The notes: generated from the sequence alone by a model not told the origin. DNA of 49,016 nucleotides from Pezicula radicicola (GCA_003008705.1 PDUO01000129.1:3986-53001); one strand, 5' to 3'. Positions 9,040-21,518 are shown, numbered from the stretch's first letter. Numbers and translations are program-made.

Positions 9040-12000
9040 ATGACGGCAATACCAACCAGTTTATACGTATTGTTCACTCATGCTGTTGAACAATATCCAG
9101 AAAACCTTGCCGTCGATCACAAAGAAGGTTGCTTGACTTACCGCGAGCTCGACGAAGCCTCGTTAAAAATTGCAAATGATCTCGCGAGCCTTGGAGTTGG
9201 CGATGGATCACCCGTGCTACTTGTCACAGCTCATGGAAGCTTCGATATCATCGCCATTCTTGCCATTCTGAAATCGGGCGGCTGCTTTGTTCCCATTGAC
9301 CGGAGAACATGGTCATCAGAGATGATCAAATATGTCTGCGACTTAGTTGACAGTCGGGTAATTGTCAACACTACGACAGAGCCCTTTATCGAACCTGTTG
9401 GACTCCACAATGTACTGCACTATACTAGACTTCCGCAGGTTAAGTCCAAGAGTACTTGGTCTTTGTTACTTTACCGCAACGAATCTCAAGGCACAGCGCG
9501 CATCATTTTTACCAGCGGAAGTACAGGTCAGCCAAAAGGGGTCATGATCTCACATAGATCATTATGCTTGTACTCAAGGACGAGCATGATCAACTTGGAT
9601 ATCGCTCTAGGAGACCGGCCGCTTTATATCCTGTCTATGGCTTTTGATGGTGCGTGCTTCCCGCTCTCGATTTAGAACTATGTTAACACCTTCTAGCTTG
9701 TGCTTGTATACTGTTCTCAGCATTAGGCAATTGTGGCACAGTCGTTTCTGCAAGCCAGAAGACATCTGCCACATAGCCTCTTCATGCACTATGATGGCGG
9801 CAACACCATCTCTCTTGAAAAGTCTTCCCATGCCTAGTGCAGAAAATAGTATATATTCTAACATGCATACTATCATTCTCGGTGGCGAGACTACAACGCA
9901 AGATCTGCTTGGGTCATGGATAGACGCAGGAGTGTGAGTGCTTACAGCTTATGGAGTCACTGAGACGACATCTATGGGCTGTGTACATAATGCCAAGCGA
10001 GATCCGGAAACCGGAAATATCGATCTTCTCTTGATCGGTGGAATCATGGAGCAGAGCCCGATCAGTCTTGTTAATTGCGACCATACCATGATAGAAGACG
10101 ACCTTGTCGAGGGAGAAATAATCATTGCAGGCGATGGTTTCGCCCAGGGATACTACAAGGACGAGCTGAAGACAAAAGATAGCTTTATTTGCTGGAATGG
10201 TGTCCGCATTTATAAAACAGGTGACTATGGTCGATGGGTACGAGGATCAGCGGGCAATCGAGTGATCGAGTTCCGCGGTCGTAAAGACCGCACAATCAAG
10301 AATAGAGGCTTTCTGGTGAATCTTGATCGAGACGTGGAAGATGGGCTCTATCATGCCGGAGAATCACTTGGTGTAAAATCAGTTCGTGCCACGGCGACAG
10401 AGAACGGTATCATTGTCGTGGTCACTCCAAGGGGCGTAAACACCGCTGCGCTACTCATAGAAGCAGAGCAAAGAATGTACTTATACTGCATACCATACCG
10501 GATTGAGGCTGTAGACGAATTCCCACTCTCATTAAATGGCAAAGCGCAGCCCAGAATAGTTTTGGTCATTATTGCAGCTATTAATGAAGGCAAGCATACC
10601 TAAGAAGCTATAGACGCAACAACCTCAACATCCCTTAAAATATAATCAACTAATAGAACCAAGGAGGGTGAAAAGCTCGCATAAGTGCTCTGTGCTACAG
10701 AAGAAGTGTTCGGATGTCTGGGCGAGAAACTCCTAAAGATTAAAGCCGACGATTCACTTATTAGAATAGAAGGTTCTTCACTCCTGGCATTAAAGCTTGT
10801 TGTTTTCCTTCGCTAGCTTAACTTGCACACTTCCGTAAGAGAGGTCTTAAAATGCGGAATATTTTCAGAGATTGCACAGCATGCTTCAAAGTCTCCCTGC
10901 CCAGAGCCTGTAAGGCCTTGGATTGCCCAAGATGCTATAGTTACACAGAAACTAGCAGAGCTTCGCAGACAAGTTCGCAGTACACTAGGCTTGACCGATG
11001 ATAATTTTAACGTTAGGCCTCTAACTAGTTTGCAGCTGGAATTATCAATGCCAACATTGGCTGATAAGTTAAGCGGTGTCAACCAAGTTAAGCTCGCTTA
11101 TAGTAGTAGATACGCCAGAGTAATAGAGAGGGCGTGGCGCGCCGTATAGTAAGCTGAGCTAGTCTTTAGAACTGAGATTTCCTTGGTAATCGGATCCGGC
11201 GCATAGATTATTCACAAGAAGCCTTCTAGAACACCGAAACTCGAGGTGTATAACTCTCGTAAGGACTATACAGCGGCTGTCAGCGAGGCTAGCATAGCCA
11301 TTAGACTAGGCTGCAAACTGGAGTTCTTCGCGTATCTCCTAATTATATCAAAGGAGATGGATAAGATTACGGTTGTGCTTATAGTTCATTATAGTCTAGT
11401 TGACGGCTACTCTTTGAAGCTACTAGATAGAGTTGAGCGAGCTGGGCAAGGATGATTGTTAGACTATAGCCCTTCCTCCTACATTAACGCCAACCTTGAA
11501 CTTGCGGCCATTTAGCGTAGACGAGATGCTAAAGCGAGAGATTTCTTTGCCAGCTCCCTGAGAGATGTCCCCCTAGAGAACAGTGCAACTAAACGACACC
11601 AAAACAGCGCCTAGAGAAGAAGTGAGGGCATAGAGAAATGCACGAAGGCTGTCCTCTTGGAATCTTCAGTCGGCACGGATAAGGTGACAAGCTTTGCAAG
11701 ACAAATGTGTGTATCTGTTGCATGCATATACTACACTGCTTGGGCAATGGCCATCAGTGCTATTGGGAGAAGTGCCATTGTTGTCGTTGGAGCCGTTTTC
11801 TCGGATCGAGTAACACAGCCCGACCACGAGAAGACCATCGGTCCATACATGTCCACGCTGCCCCTCGTATTTAAGTTCGATATAGATGAGAGTGTGGCGG
11901 CTCGACTTCAGCGAACAATGGAGGACCTTACGACGGTCGGCGAGTACTCTTGGGCGCGGTCAGACCAAGTTGGCATCAGTCATCGTATGGGGAACCTGTT

Positions 12001-14809
12001 GGCAATGCAACTACCACTACCAGATGAGCATTCAAGACCACCGCCTCTTCATGTAGAGTCTGTAGAGAAGAGCGACTTCCCTCTGTGCATGTTTGTAGAA
12101 GCCAGCGGGAACCTGCGAGTCCTGTACGACAAGACCCATTTCGATGACCACACCATACGGCGTGTTGGTGAACACTTCAAGCACGCACTGTATAGGCTCG
12201 TGCATGATACTCGGGTAGGAGACTGCAAGGAAATCAACCGACTTTAGGAGACTGTGCTCGAGCAGGCCGAGCAGGTGAGAAGTGAGGCTGGCGAGCAAAC
12301 AGTGAAGATGGCGATAGAACGATCAATGGACCGATTCTCCAAACGCACCTTTGTGCCTCTGGATCCCAGTTGGCCCATGGATCGAAGAGCTGCCGTCAGT
12401 GCAATACTCCTACCCAGCGCCACACAAGAATGTGAGGTACTGATAATTGCAGGTATGAAGGTGTTGGCCGTCGACTGTATTCTCGGTGACAATGATGATG
12501 ACGATGACGATGACGACGACTATCTTGTAAGGCTGCCAGATACAACGGCGTCGCTCGACTCGGACCTTGTCATCATCTTCACTTCAGGCAGGACTGCCAC
12601 GCCCAAGGGTATTCCAACGTCCAACTGGGCATTCCTCTCATTCCTAAGCATCCTCGAGGCTACTGCCTCTGCAGGAGATGCAGTCACAATCGGAACCGCC
12701 ATCGACACGGCTCGCATGTATATCCTTGATGAAGAACAACACCCAGTATCGGATGGAGTACGTGGGGAGATCTATCTCGCAGGTATCCAGGTCCTACGGA
12801 AGTATATTGGCGCTTCTGAACAAACCGCGCTGCGCTCGCGGTTAATGGCATACTGGTGGCATTCGTTGCTTTCTCCCCGTCTCCGAACTACCTGGACTCA
12901 GAAGAACGGGTTACTCGTCTTCGCAGCAGGCTGGGCGAGAGGTTACTACTTTCTTGGGTACCGCAGATTATCTTGCCGCTTGAAAAGTTCCCAACGAATC
13001 CGAATGGCAAGGTTGATACCAAGGCTCTGGAGACCATGTACACCAGCAAAATGTCTGTTCGCAAGACAGCTCTGCTCAATCCAGCGCCTTACAACAACAA
13101 TATTGAAAGGAAAGTGACCGAGGAATAGCGTCGAGTACTTCAGCTGGAAGCCAATACGCCGCTACAAGACTCTGGCGATTTCTTTCGTCTTGGAGGCCAT
13201 TCGGTATTGGTCATACTTCTTGCTACACGGCCCACAACTACATTTGGCGTCGATCTTACTATGCGCGAACTTCTGCCAGCTCCTTTTCTCCGGGATCAAA
13301 TCAATATCATCCAACGTCTACTTGAAGCCAAGGTAGAGGCTAGTCGACGAGCAGAGACCATCAAACCTCAAAACAACATCAGTGGTCGAGACAACAATGC
13401 CTTGGTTACTGAGGAGTTGACAAATCTCGAGCGATAGATATAGTTCCAGTACCAAGTCGCCACAACTGTGACGGCGTTTAATATTGCTAAGATCCTATAT
13501 CTCGGCGGTACAGTGGATATCCTTAGACTGGCGGACTCGTTCAATCTAACCCTTGCATCTGACCCTGTTCTTCGCTCTAATATAGTGGAAGGACCAGACG
13601 GCCCAAGGAGAACCTTGTGCAGCTCTGCCCCAAAAGTCCGCAGAGTCGCACAGCTCGACATACACACTGAGGACCATCATTTCGACCTTGTCCATGACGA
13701 GCTTATCCGTGTCTACTTGATCGGGAATGTAGGCGAAGAAAAAATTCATCGTGAACACTCAGTGACTCAGCTTGTCATTGTCACATCTCACATAATCGCT
13801 GACCTAGGTACTCCATAAAACTTGCTTCTGTTTACCTCCTTGGCATACTCTGGGATTACCCCTACGATACACGAGAGACCACGGCATCTGGGTTCAAACC
13901 GATGGATACATCGTTTGTCGCTGGATAAGCAAAAATGCTGGAAGGATTACCGGTCGGTTCTCTTATCGCCTGTGGCAACCTTCGAAGGTGCTTCTCGAAC
14001 CCGCGATTTCAGTGGCAGGTTGGTGACTATGTTAAGCGGGCTGATACGGCGACTGGGCATTACACATTATCCAATGGGACTGGCTGCTGCCGCCGCTCTT
14101 ATGCTCCAGTGGCTTTCGGGAGAGGATGACGTTGTCTTAGGTGCCAACCGGTTATTATTAGTTGAACAAGAATGCACTCCACCATCCTCTCTTCGAGTGC
14201 ATGGTGACATTCCATCCTTGTAGTGCTGGTCTCGACAACTGGCTACAATTGCTAGGCTGCAACATTTCAGTGTTATCACTCTTTGCTCGCGGAGCGAAAT
14301 TCCCGCTTATGCTTGAGTGGTTCGAGTTGGACTCTGATCGATGGTTACTTTACATCCAACATGATACGAATCATCTACTACTGACTACTATTAACTTGGT
14401 GGAGAATGCATTGGACATCATCCTCAATGCGATCGCAGACGAATGCTCCCTCTCTGAACTCCAAGCCCGTTTGACAAGTCCGAATTGGCCAGATTTCGGC
14501 TTGCGCAAGAGCAGTCTGGTTTCGAGTACTTCTGGTTCGAGCGCAGCTTCTTCCAAAGACTCCGGCCACTCGCGGCCGGTGGAAAGCATCGTTACAACCA
14601 TCCAGGGAGAGATGGCTGCTTGCTTGGAAAAGGGCGGCAGCGAATTATCTCCCGATGCCTCATTCTTCTCGGCCGGGGCTGATTATACGGCGGTTGTTGT
14701 GTTGCGCTATCGAATGCAAAAGCCGGGCGTGGATATCTCAGTGAGGGCGATATTTGCAGCTAAGAGCCCATTGAAGCTTGCAGAACACGTGCTACTCTAT
14801 ACTTCTTAG
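9040..14809 (+). pseudogene. Two-module NRPS pseudogene, A-T-C-A-T-C-T (GliP-like)
   Basis: Domains are read in order across frames. A1 (9040-10600) has FTSGSTGQPKGVMISH, AYGVTETTSMG, YKTGDYGR, EFRGRKDRTIKNRGF and LNGKAQPR. T1 (about 10690-10900) has EGSSLLALKL with the phosphopantetheine Ser kept. C1 (about 10960-12250) has VHYSLVDG for HHxxxDG. A2 (12254-13115) has a degraded core (IFTSGRTATPKG), a large internal deletion before RGEIYLAG, and ends KFPTNPNGKVDTKAL. T2 (about 13130-13215) has DFFRLGGHSVLV. C2 (about 13400-14480) has TSHIIADLGT. T3 (about 14590-14800) reads FFSAGADYTAVV, with the attachment Ser changed to Tyr. Many stops and frameshifts are present, the first near 9660. The architecture and 5.8-kb size are those of ETP synthetases, which couple two amino acids to a diketopiperazine. 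Start 9040 fits the first conserved A-domain residues; an upstream in-frame ATG (8962) gives an unconserved extension. Confidence 0.9.
12490..12522 (+). repeat. GAT/GAC microsatellite (poly-Asp) inside A2
   Basis: A run of aatgatgatgacgatgacga-type triplets would add a tract of about ten aspartates just before the A3 core of the second adenylation domain. No adenylation domain needs this, so it is probably a replication-slippage insertion. Confidence 0.8.
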
Positions 14810-15170
14810 GAGGATGTGCAATAAAAGTAGATCGACTATGTTATACTCTATTTCTTTGACACTCTGCTTTCTGCAAGACCCTACCATGAATCTTCAATCA
14901 CCATGGTATTTGACGATGAATGCGCACCTGAGTGAAAGGACTGGCATTAAGCTTGAAGGGCTCGATACATCATCTAGTATTGATGGTACTTTCGGCTTTG
15001 CGCAATCGCTCTACTTAGGGTTCGTACGGCGTTCCGTAGGCGATGCGTGCGGCTCGAAGGCGTCGGGTGTTCTGTGTTTCTTTTCCGTAGACGAAGTTCA
15101 ACGACATCCCATTACTTAGAACCAGAGCTTAGGCAATTATCTACAGCACCTTGCACCCAATACGTATCAA
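14810..15170 (+). other. Unassigned stretch after NRPS; possible gamma-glutamylcyclotransferase trace
   Basis: An open frame (14778-15119) contains SPWYLTMNAHLSERTGIKLE and SKASGVLCFFSVDEVQR. These weakly resemble the start (WYLAYGSN-type) and the xGVxYxLxxDExxR block of gamma-glutamylcyclotransferase-like proteins, which belong to ETP clusters. The key YGSN loop is missing, and a better C-terminal match to the family sits at 4768-5040. The assignment is a weak guess. Confidence 0.2.
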
Positions 15171-15172
15171 TA

Positions 15173-15620
15173 CATGTCATCCAGGATCCTTATCACCCAT
15201 TATTTCTCACCCATCGCCCAGCACAGTATTAAGCTGATAATTACACTTGATATTCCCAGACACTACTCGCCCAGTAATTCCGCCACCCAGCATTTCCAGC
15301 ACCTATCTCCTAGTATAGTATTAAGTATTACACTTGACATTCCCAGCTCCCAAGTCTCTTTAGACCCAGCACCAGCACCAGCACCAGCACCATCGCCTAT
15401 CACCCTCTTCCCAAAACCCATAGCCCACAGCCAGCAGCTAGTATTTCCACCACCTATCACCCATCACGACTCTCTTCCCAGAACCCAGAACCCATAGCCC
15501 ACAGCCAGCAGCCAGTATTCCACCACTTAGCATTTCCACCACCCAGTATTTCCACCACCCATCACCTATTATGACTCTCTCTTCCCAGAACCCATAGCCC
15601 ACAGCCTGTGGCCCAGTACT
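15173..15620. repeat. CA/CC-rich minisatellite region
   Basis: Imperfect direct repeats are built from words such as cccatagcccacagcc, tatttccaccaccyatcacc and gactctcttcccagaaccc. Larger copies start near 15417 and 15491, with a partial copy near 15592. A short (ccagca)n run lies at 15366-15392. C-rich on one strand throughout, with no coding match. Confidence 0.8.
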
Positions 15621-16456
15621 ATACCTCAAACCCGGAATACCAAGCTGCGGAGGTCAACTTGAGCCTCAGCCTTGTACCCTCGCATCGCCTCGCCCGTGCA
15701 AGTGCACCATGTAAGTGCATCGTGCGCAGCTTTGTGTGCATTATCAATCGCTCGGCCACTCGATCGCATGATTGGCAGATCGTAGGTAAGTCGGTGTGGA
15801 GCGAGGCAGGAAGATGGGTGGTGGGAGTATCGTGTGCCGTGTGCTGTGTGCCGTGTGCTGTGTTTCATTCGCCAAGAGTTCTCGTAGAAAGTTGCTGCCC
15901 GCTGGTACAAGTCTCGTACATGATCTTGCGCAGGGGGCTACGAAGTCGTGCACTGTGGACAGAGAGTTGAGACAAGGCCCCAGAAGAATTGTTTGCGGAA
16001 TCAGGCTAAGAATAAAGATGTAAACTTAGCTGTAAATCGGAGGTGAGGTAGGAGGAGATAAAGAAGGAAGAAAGAATTTGGGCAAGAGATGTTGTTTAAA
16101 TACAGGCGCACAAGTCTCGCCTGCGTCATTAGCTGTTGGAGTTGTTGAGGCAGGCAGGCACCTTTCAGGACTCGGAACTGGAGGCGAGTGAACCCTACGT
16201 GATCTCGTGTCGCGTGAGGTGTCTAGTGGCAATGGTTCAATGTCAAAAACGCGCTCGTGCCCTGTTGAGGCAAAATGTGTAAGAGAGAGAGAGAGAGAGA
16301 GCAAAAGTTCTGGATATATAAGTTCGTGCTCACCAACTAGGAATAAGCAGGAGGGTGTTCCAGGACCTACAGAGGAGTTGATGGAATACGTGCTCGATAT
16401 CTGCATGGGCGTGGTACAGGGGAGAGGCCTACGAACTGCACATTTATGCTACGGCT
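15621..16456. other. No gene recognised; GA microsatellite
   Basis: Open frames on both strands are short, overlap each other and show no family motif. The stretch includes a (GA)n run at 16281-16302. Confidence 0.5.
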
Positions 16457-16616
16457 CGAAATCCTGATCCCCTCGAATCTCTCAAGGTCTCATCGACCTT
16501 TGATTCTATCCCATTCGTTCGCGACTATCTCCAGAATGAGATTGAGAAGCAGCTGAGGACCCTGATGATGACGAGCTACCACAGCTATTATTCATAGGCT
16601 ATCACTGAGATTATGG
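16457..16616 (+). pseudogene. mdm34: Fragment of mdm34 (ERMES subunit)
   Basis: [17 protein letters not shown] is followed by [17 protein letters not shown], then after single-base shifts by DELP and [11 protein letters not shown]. This is the conserved block of Mdm34, a subunit of the ER-mitochondria encounter structure (SMP-domain protein). Only about 50 codons are present, with two frameshifts and no flanking mdm34 sequence. It is therefore a stray fragment and not the resident gene. Confidence 0.85.
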
Positions 16617-16818
16617 TGCCTAGAGCACAAGGCAAGGGAGGACCATGAGATCCCAGGTCCGAGAACTTATTCACGCCATGAAGACTTGAACGCCGTCGCC
16701 GTGGCCTGCTCCCTGATCTGCTTCCGGACCAGTAAAGTATCGAAGAAGGGCAAGAAAAAATCGAAATCCTCAAAATCTTGGGGAGATGGCAATACGCCGG
16801 ATATAAACATACCCTGCT

Positions 16819-16932
16819 AGATGCTCTGTTCTCTGGGTCTGCTCGTAACAAGAGATCTATAAAGCTTTTCGCATCTTCGCTGATATCCTTCCGGCGAGGT
16901 AGTTCCACTCATGCCTGCCGATGAACTTCCCG
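16819..16932 (-). pseudogene. Fragment of Ser/Thr protein kinase C-lobe
   Basis: On the minus strand ISEDAKSFIDLLLRADPENR matches the late catalytic-domain region (helix G-H, DPxxR) of CAMK-type kinases, preceded in another frame by GKFIGRHEWNYL. No ATP-binding or HRD/DFG motifs were found nearby. It is a fragment only. Confidence 0.5.
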
Positions 16933-16949
16933 TTGGTCTCGAGATCGTC

Positions 16950-17690
16950 GACGTTCCTTGCTCTCTTGACCTCACTGACACGGTTGGAATGCTGAATCTG
17001 GGTTCATTATCGTCTCCCTAGTTACTGAATCAGTTCCATCCCTGTATTTCCCCTCTTCTCCAGATCTCGCTCGGCTATCTATTTTACCCCTGAATTAACC
17101 CCCAGATCAAATCTCCCCAGCTAGGCTGATCATTGATTGTCTGGTGTCCCTCACCACCGCCGGCAGCGGCATCATATATCTTCTTCGCTTGTGTTGTTAA
17201 TCTGGATAAATACGATGAACCCGGTTACAACGTGTAACCTACTATAAGAAAGTGCGGCAAAGGGTCCTGCTCGGCACTGGGGGCGGTGATATTGACACGT
17301 GCTTCTGGGGACTCTTAGAATATCCATGCATATTTCCCATAACAGTGTCCGAATCCTCTCGTAATCTTCTCAAACCGGCGTTCTATCAGATCCTACAACA
17401 TCACCAAGTTCTGCCTATGCTTTTTTCTGTATGAGGAATGGTGAGCTCGATGAAGCTGCGTTTGAAACGTGTCAGGTTGTGTGTTGTTCATGACATCGTC
17501 AAGCAAACTAGTGGCTTTCGAAATTGGATAAAGATGTTCCCGGAGGTGTTGAAGCCATTGAACAGGGGAGGGCAGTATTGATACTGATGCGAACAAGGTC
17601 GGCGAATTGGTTGAGAAGCTCATCGCACAGGCCAACAAACCTAGGAATGAATCTATTAATCAAATGAATAGGATAAAGATTGCAAGAAAG
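16950..17690. other. Unrecognised degraded stretch
   Basis: On the plus strand a short coding-like piece (about 17575-17690, VGELVEKLIAQANKPRNESI) leads into the WD40-like segment, but I cannot name the gene. The remainder shows no recognisable block. Confidence 0.4.
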
Positions 17691-17691
17691 A

Positions 17692-17808
17692 ATGGAAGAA
17701 CCTGTCACGGCATTAGCTGTCAATCCCAATAATCGCTCATTCTATTCAGCAGATGAAGCAGGTACTCTTAGCGAGGTCGGGGAGTCGGAATGGGGCATTT
17801 GTTAGTAT
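17692..17808 (+). pseudogene. Possible WD40-repeat fragment
   Basis: PVTALAVNPNNRSFYSADEA followed by GTL has the spacing of one WD40 blade (xVxxLAxxPxxxxxxSxDxxGT). A stop follows within 20 codons. Only one blade is visible, so the parent gene is unknown. Confidence 0.4.
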
Positions 17809-18269
17809 AGATGCAGATGAGGCTTTGAGTTATACGACTTCCTGCGCGCTCAGTGGATTGACTCGTGACAGCATTCTGGGGAAAAGGCAGTATCCTCTGA
17901 TGGATGCCAGAAAAAAAAGTGATTTAGAGAAGGTCAAATATTGCTGTTCCAGCTTAGGAGACGCCTCTCGTCTGCGTCACTCAGTCCACTGCTCATTGGC
18001 CATAAATAACAGTCCGAAACACAAACTCTACCCATGACACCACCAGCATCTCCACAATCCTTTCAATCCACATTCTCAACCTCCATCACTGATCGTGCTT
18101 TATCCGTCAGAATAGCGGCAAAAAAGGGAAAGTAAGATTCAGGATGCGTCTGATGATGCAATTGGAAGGAATGATTGCAAGCAGTTAGTGGATCCCCTGG
18201 AGATATCTTGATTTCTGAGTAGATCTGAAGATGTTGGAACCCCAGGGTTCGGGGAGATGCTTGCTTCTG
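17809..18269. other. No gene recognised
   Basis: Open frames on both strands are short and lack motifs. Confidence 0.4.
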
Positions 18270-18398
18270 CACTTGGTCCGCCGAATTCGTCTCTAAATTT
18301 CTCTTTATAAACTTCATGGGTGGGCTCAATAAAGCTAGCAATTGCCTCGTTGCTCAATGTGTCAACATAGGTCTGATCATTGAACCAGATGTAGTGAG
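18270..18398 (-). pseudogene. Fragment resembling GH2-type glycoside hydrolase
   Basis: On the minus strand IWFNDQTYVDTLSNEAIAS continues as FIEPTHEVYKEKFRDEFGG. This resembles the (Y/F)(V/I)DxLxxEAxxxFIxxTHExYxxxFGxxFG stretch that precedes the FTDEP motif in GH2-like fungal and bacterial glycosidases. The catalytic segment itself is not found downstream. The family call is tentative. Confidence 0.45.
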
Positions 18399-19700
18399 TG
18401 CTCTAATTCCACAACTTATCAGACTACCGCTCATTTTTCTAGCCACGCCCACGGGTGCAACTGGTGGTGTAGATGGTGATTCGTAGGGTATTTCATCAGT
18501 CCAGACACTGGCTCTACTCTCTCTTACTAGATCCCTGTATGAAACCCGTAACCTGGCCCGACAATTAACCCAGGACAGGGTGTACGGGCTCTTACACACT
18601 GTACGGGCTCTATGCACTATACAGGCTCTACATACGCGATCCTCTGCAAATCTCCGTCCTCTCGCCCTCTCACATGGCTCTCTTGAGCATTCCTTTTTGA
18701 TACCCACAGGTCGGAGTTGTTGGGCGATGGGAGCAATTGGGATAAACGGTGATGTTGTGAGTGTGTGTGTATGTATGAACTTAAGTGTGATGAGATACTG
18801 CTATGAGATATAGATGCAGCTAATTCTCACTGCATTACGCCTGCTCTCACTGAGGTTGAGGGCAAGATTCACAATCTGCGCAGAATCAACGTCCAATGTA
18901 TTTAGTGTCACTCTATCTACTACAGTCTTCAGGATTAACAAGCCATTATCGACCATAAACTCTATAAGATGTTCTTAGCGCTACTATCTTAATTATCCCC
19001 CACCCAACACGAGGGATGGCCAGAACTTACAACTTGCGAACAACGCTGGCTTAAATACATAGCAAAAATGGGCTATACAACCAGAATACTAGAGATGGCA
19101 AGACGGACTCGTAAGACATCTTAGCATCTTTGCGGGTAGCCTTAATATCTTCCTTCCTACTCTGCGTATTATTGCCATTATAGGCTTCTTCTTTGACTAT
19201 GTCTGGCCAGGAAACAAAAGTGCGTGTTTCGTCAAGGTACTATTTTGAGTAACTCCAGCTAATTCCACATTACTTCATCTCCTTTTCCTCTTCCCTAAGT
19301 GGACTATCATCAACTCACCTCTCCTCGAATATATACTTGTCTTGTCGAGGGACTACCCTTTAACCCTCCTCCTAGACGGCCGCCAGCCAGTCTGCCTCTA
19401 CAAGTCGACTTGACAAAGTAGATGCCAACATCATCAATACTGAGGAGATCACTACCAACGTCGTCAACGAGTGCGGGCGGACTTTACTCGGCGGTAACAT
19501 CGACCTCACTAGTGTCGAGAGTCTTCGGCCAGGGATATTTGTTGCTGAACTCTGCTGGTGTAGATGGTATATCTGATGTCGGCGGCAAAAGATCTAGAGT
19601 GGATTGGCCATTATCGAGGGGACAGCCCAACTTACCAATGTGTAGAAGCGATCACCTCTCGTCAAGGCGACTGCATCACTCAAAATGGCCCGCGTGATTG
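18399..19700. other. No gene recognised
   Basis: A hydrophobic piece near 19130-19230 (LPTLRIIAIIGFFFDYVW) and an acidic piece near 19410-19530 look like old coding sequence, but they match no family I know. Confidence 0.4.
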
Positions 19701-21266
19701 TACTTAGGTGCCCTTCTATAGGTACTTAAACTAGATTTAAACTAGGCTTAAACTTATTGGTATGTTATTTTCGCGGGGACAATATAGAGGTACATCATAG
19801 ACGGATATTATTTTGATAAAAAATAAGGGTTGTTGTTACTCGTTTTCTTGATAATTGGTGACACGTGTCCCATTTTGAATTTACAAGCACCTTCTGAGTC
19901 TTTGTTGGCGCGATTGCCAGCAGATTCGAATTTGGTTTAGACTTTTTATCCACCCACAACTATACCACCAACCATACTACACCAATACCATCTAGACCAC
20001 ACAATCATTGCTCTTGCTTTTGCTTCATAGCTTAGACTAGTTTTAATTTAGTTTAATTTATTTTTTAATATTAACTAACCTAAGCTATTAGATAAATATT
20101 TTATACTTTTAGTATAGTAATTCTTTTATTAATCTATCTACTATTATATTTATACTTAATATCTATTTATTCAAGAAGTATTAAATTCATCTGCCATCTG
20201 CCCTTCACTTACTAGTAAACAGTTTCGCATTAACCTCATCAATAGCCTTCCTCGCAGCCTCAGCATTCTGTAACGCAAAGCATTACCGATAACTCCTCTT
20301 GTGTCTTCTTCTCTTTAATCCTTCTTCCATTTTCTATTACCTCTTTAACCTCCGCCTTAGGAAGACGACTTTCCTCTAAATTAAACTAGTTAGAGACGAG
20401 GAACCGTTAATAGGCTATACAAAAGACATTGAAGTGTTTAGAACTACTGGCTTCTCTGCCATCGCGTTGCCGCTTCGGGGGGTTTATATATGGTAGGGTC
20501 GATAGGCTGGGTTCTTCTGCCGTACGAGACCGAAATGGCTGGGCTGGCAATTGGAGAGAAAGTAGACAATTAACTGTCCCCTGAAGTATAGGACAAGGGG
20601 GGACAAGGGGGGACCAGGCTTGTCGTCTGGGTTAGCAAGCTCGTCGTCTGGGTTAGTACGCAGGCGGCGCTGAATATACGGAATTTATTGCAATTAAGGC
20701 CGGAGCTCCAGCCTCTTCAGAACGACATTTCAAATCACTGCAAGAGCCTCCTGCAAGACTGGAGACTACCAGAATATAGTTTAGTTAACCTGTGGAAGTA
20801 TAATCTACAGCGATGAAGAATGTCTAAGTGCATGCAGATCGGTCAAATAGACAGAGATTTTGTTTTAATTGTACCATAATATAGAATAAGTAAAACGTGA
20901 TTACTAGAAAAAATATATTAGAGTTTCTTAATAAGATTAATATATAAGGTTTAAAACAAAGAGGTAGGAGTATAGAAGTAGAGGTAGAGGTACTTGTCTG
21001 CCTGCAAAGATTATAGACAAGTTCTGGGCACTGAGGCTGTAGAGGAAGATCCTTCGAAGCTTCACCCTGTAAGTGTGTATCCTAAGATTGACTTGTAGAT
21101 TCTAACTTCTGCAGGTCCTCCAATTCCGCGCAAGCACAAGCACAAGCAGCGACTCACTAGGAGCAATCTCAAACGGCTCTCACTCATCGCCTAAAGGAAG
21201 TAAACAATCACACTATCTCGAACTCCAACAATAACCAACCCTCCTCGCTCCTCGACCACACCTGAA
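19701..21266. other. Intergenic with RIP-like AT patch and short repeats
   Basis: 20030-20170 is AT-saturated. A 10-bp tandem (ggacaagggg twice, 20591-20610) and two copies of tcgtctgggttag (about 20622 and 20645) are present. No gene was recognised. Confidence 0.5.
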
Positions 21267-21518
21267 CTATTCTATCCCTCGTCGTTTCAACCTCTTCCAT
21301 TCTTTCCAGGGAGGGTTTACGCGAAACTCTGAAGAGAAAACTAACAAGGTGTTTGCGGGGCTAGGCAGATAAACTCGGCGCTCATCGATTGCTACCATTG
21401 CCGGTGCAGTGTTTTCAGAAACTAAGGGCGTGTCAGTATATTGTGCATACCAAATACTGAAGTGATCCAGCATACAGTAATTTGGGAGATATCTCTTCCA
21501 GCCAGGAATCAGATCCAA
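21267..21518 (-). CDS. Unidentified open frame (possible remnant)
   Basis: 83 codons with non-random composition (LDLIPGWKRYLPNYCMLDHF, IWYAQYTDTPLV). No family was recognised and no intron or start context was evident. It may be a fragment of a decayed gene on the minus strand. Confidence 0.2.
   Translation of the reverse strand: MDLIPGWKRYLPNYCMLDHFSIWYAQYTDTPLVSENTAPAMVAIDERRVYLPSPANTLLVFSSEFRVNPPWKEWKRLKRRGIE

Noticed and set aside
12254..13117. 287-codon open frame as an independent gene
   Set aside because: It is part of the A2 domain of the NRPS remnant, running out of frame after 12860.
15173..15620. CRISPR-like repeated words
   Set aside because: Repeats are imperfect, variably spaced, without unique spacers of constant length; this is a eukaryotic minisatellite.
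15608..16406. Several open frames of 70-126 codons on both strands
   Set aside because: They overlap each other, are compositionally biased by nearby minisatellite and GA repeats, and carry no motif.
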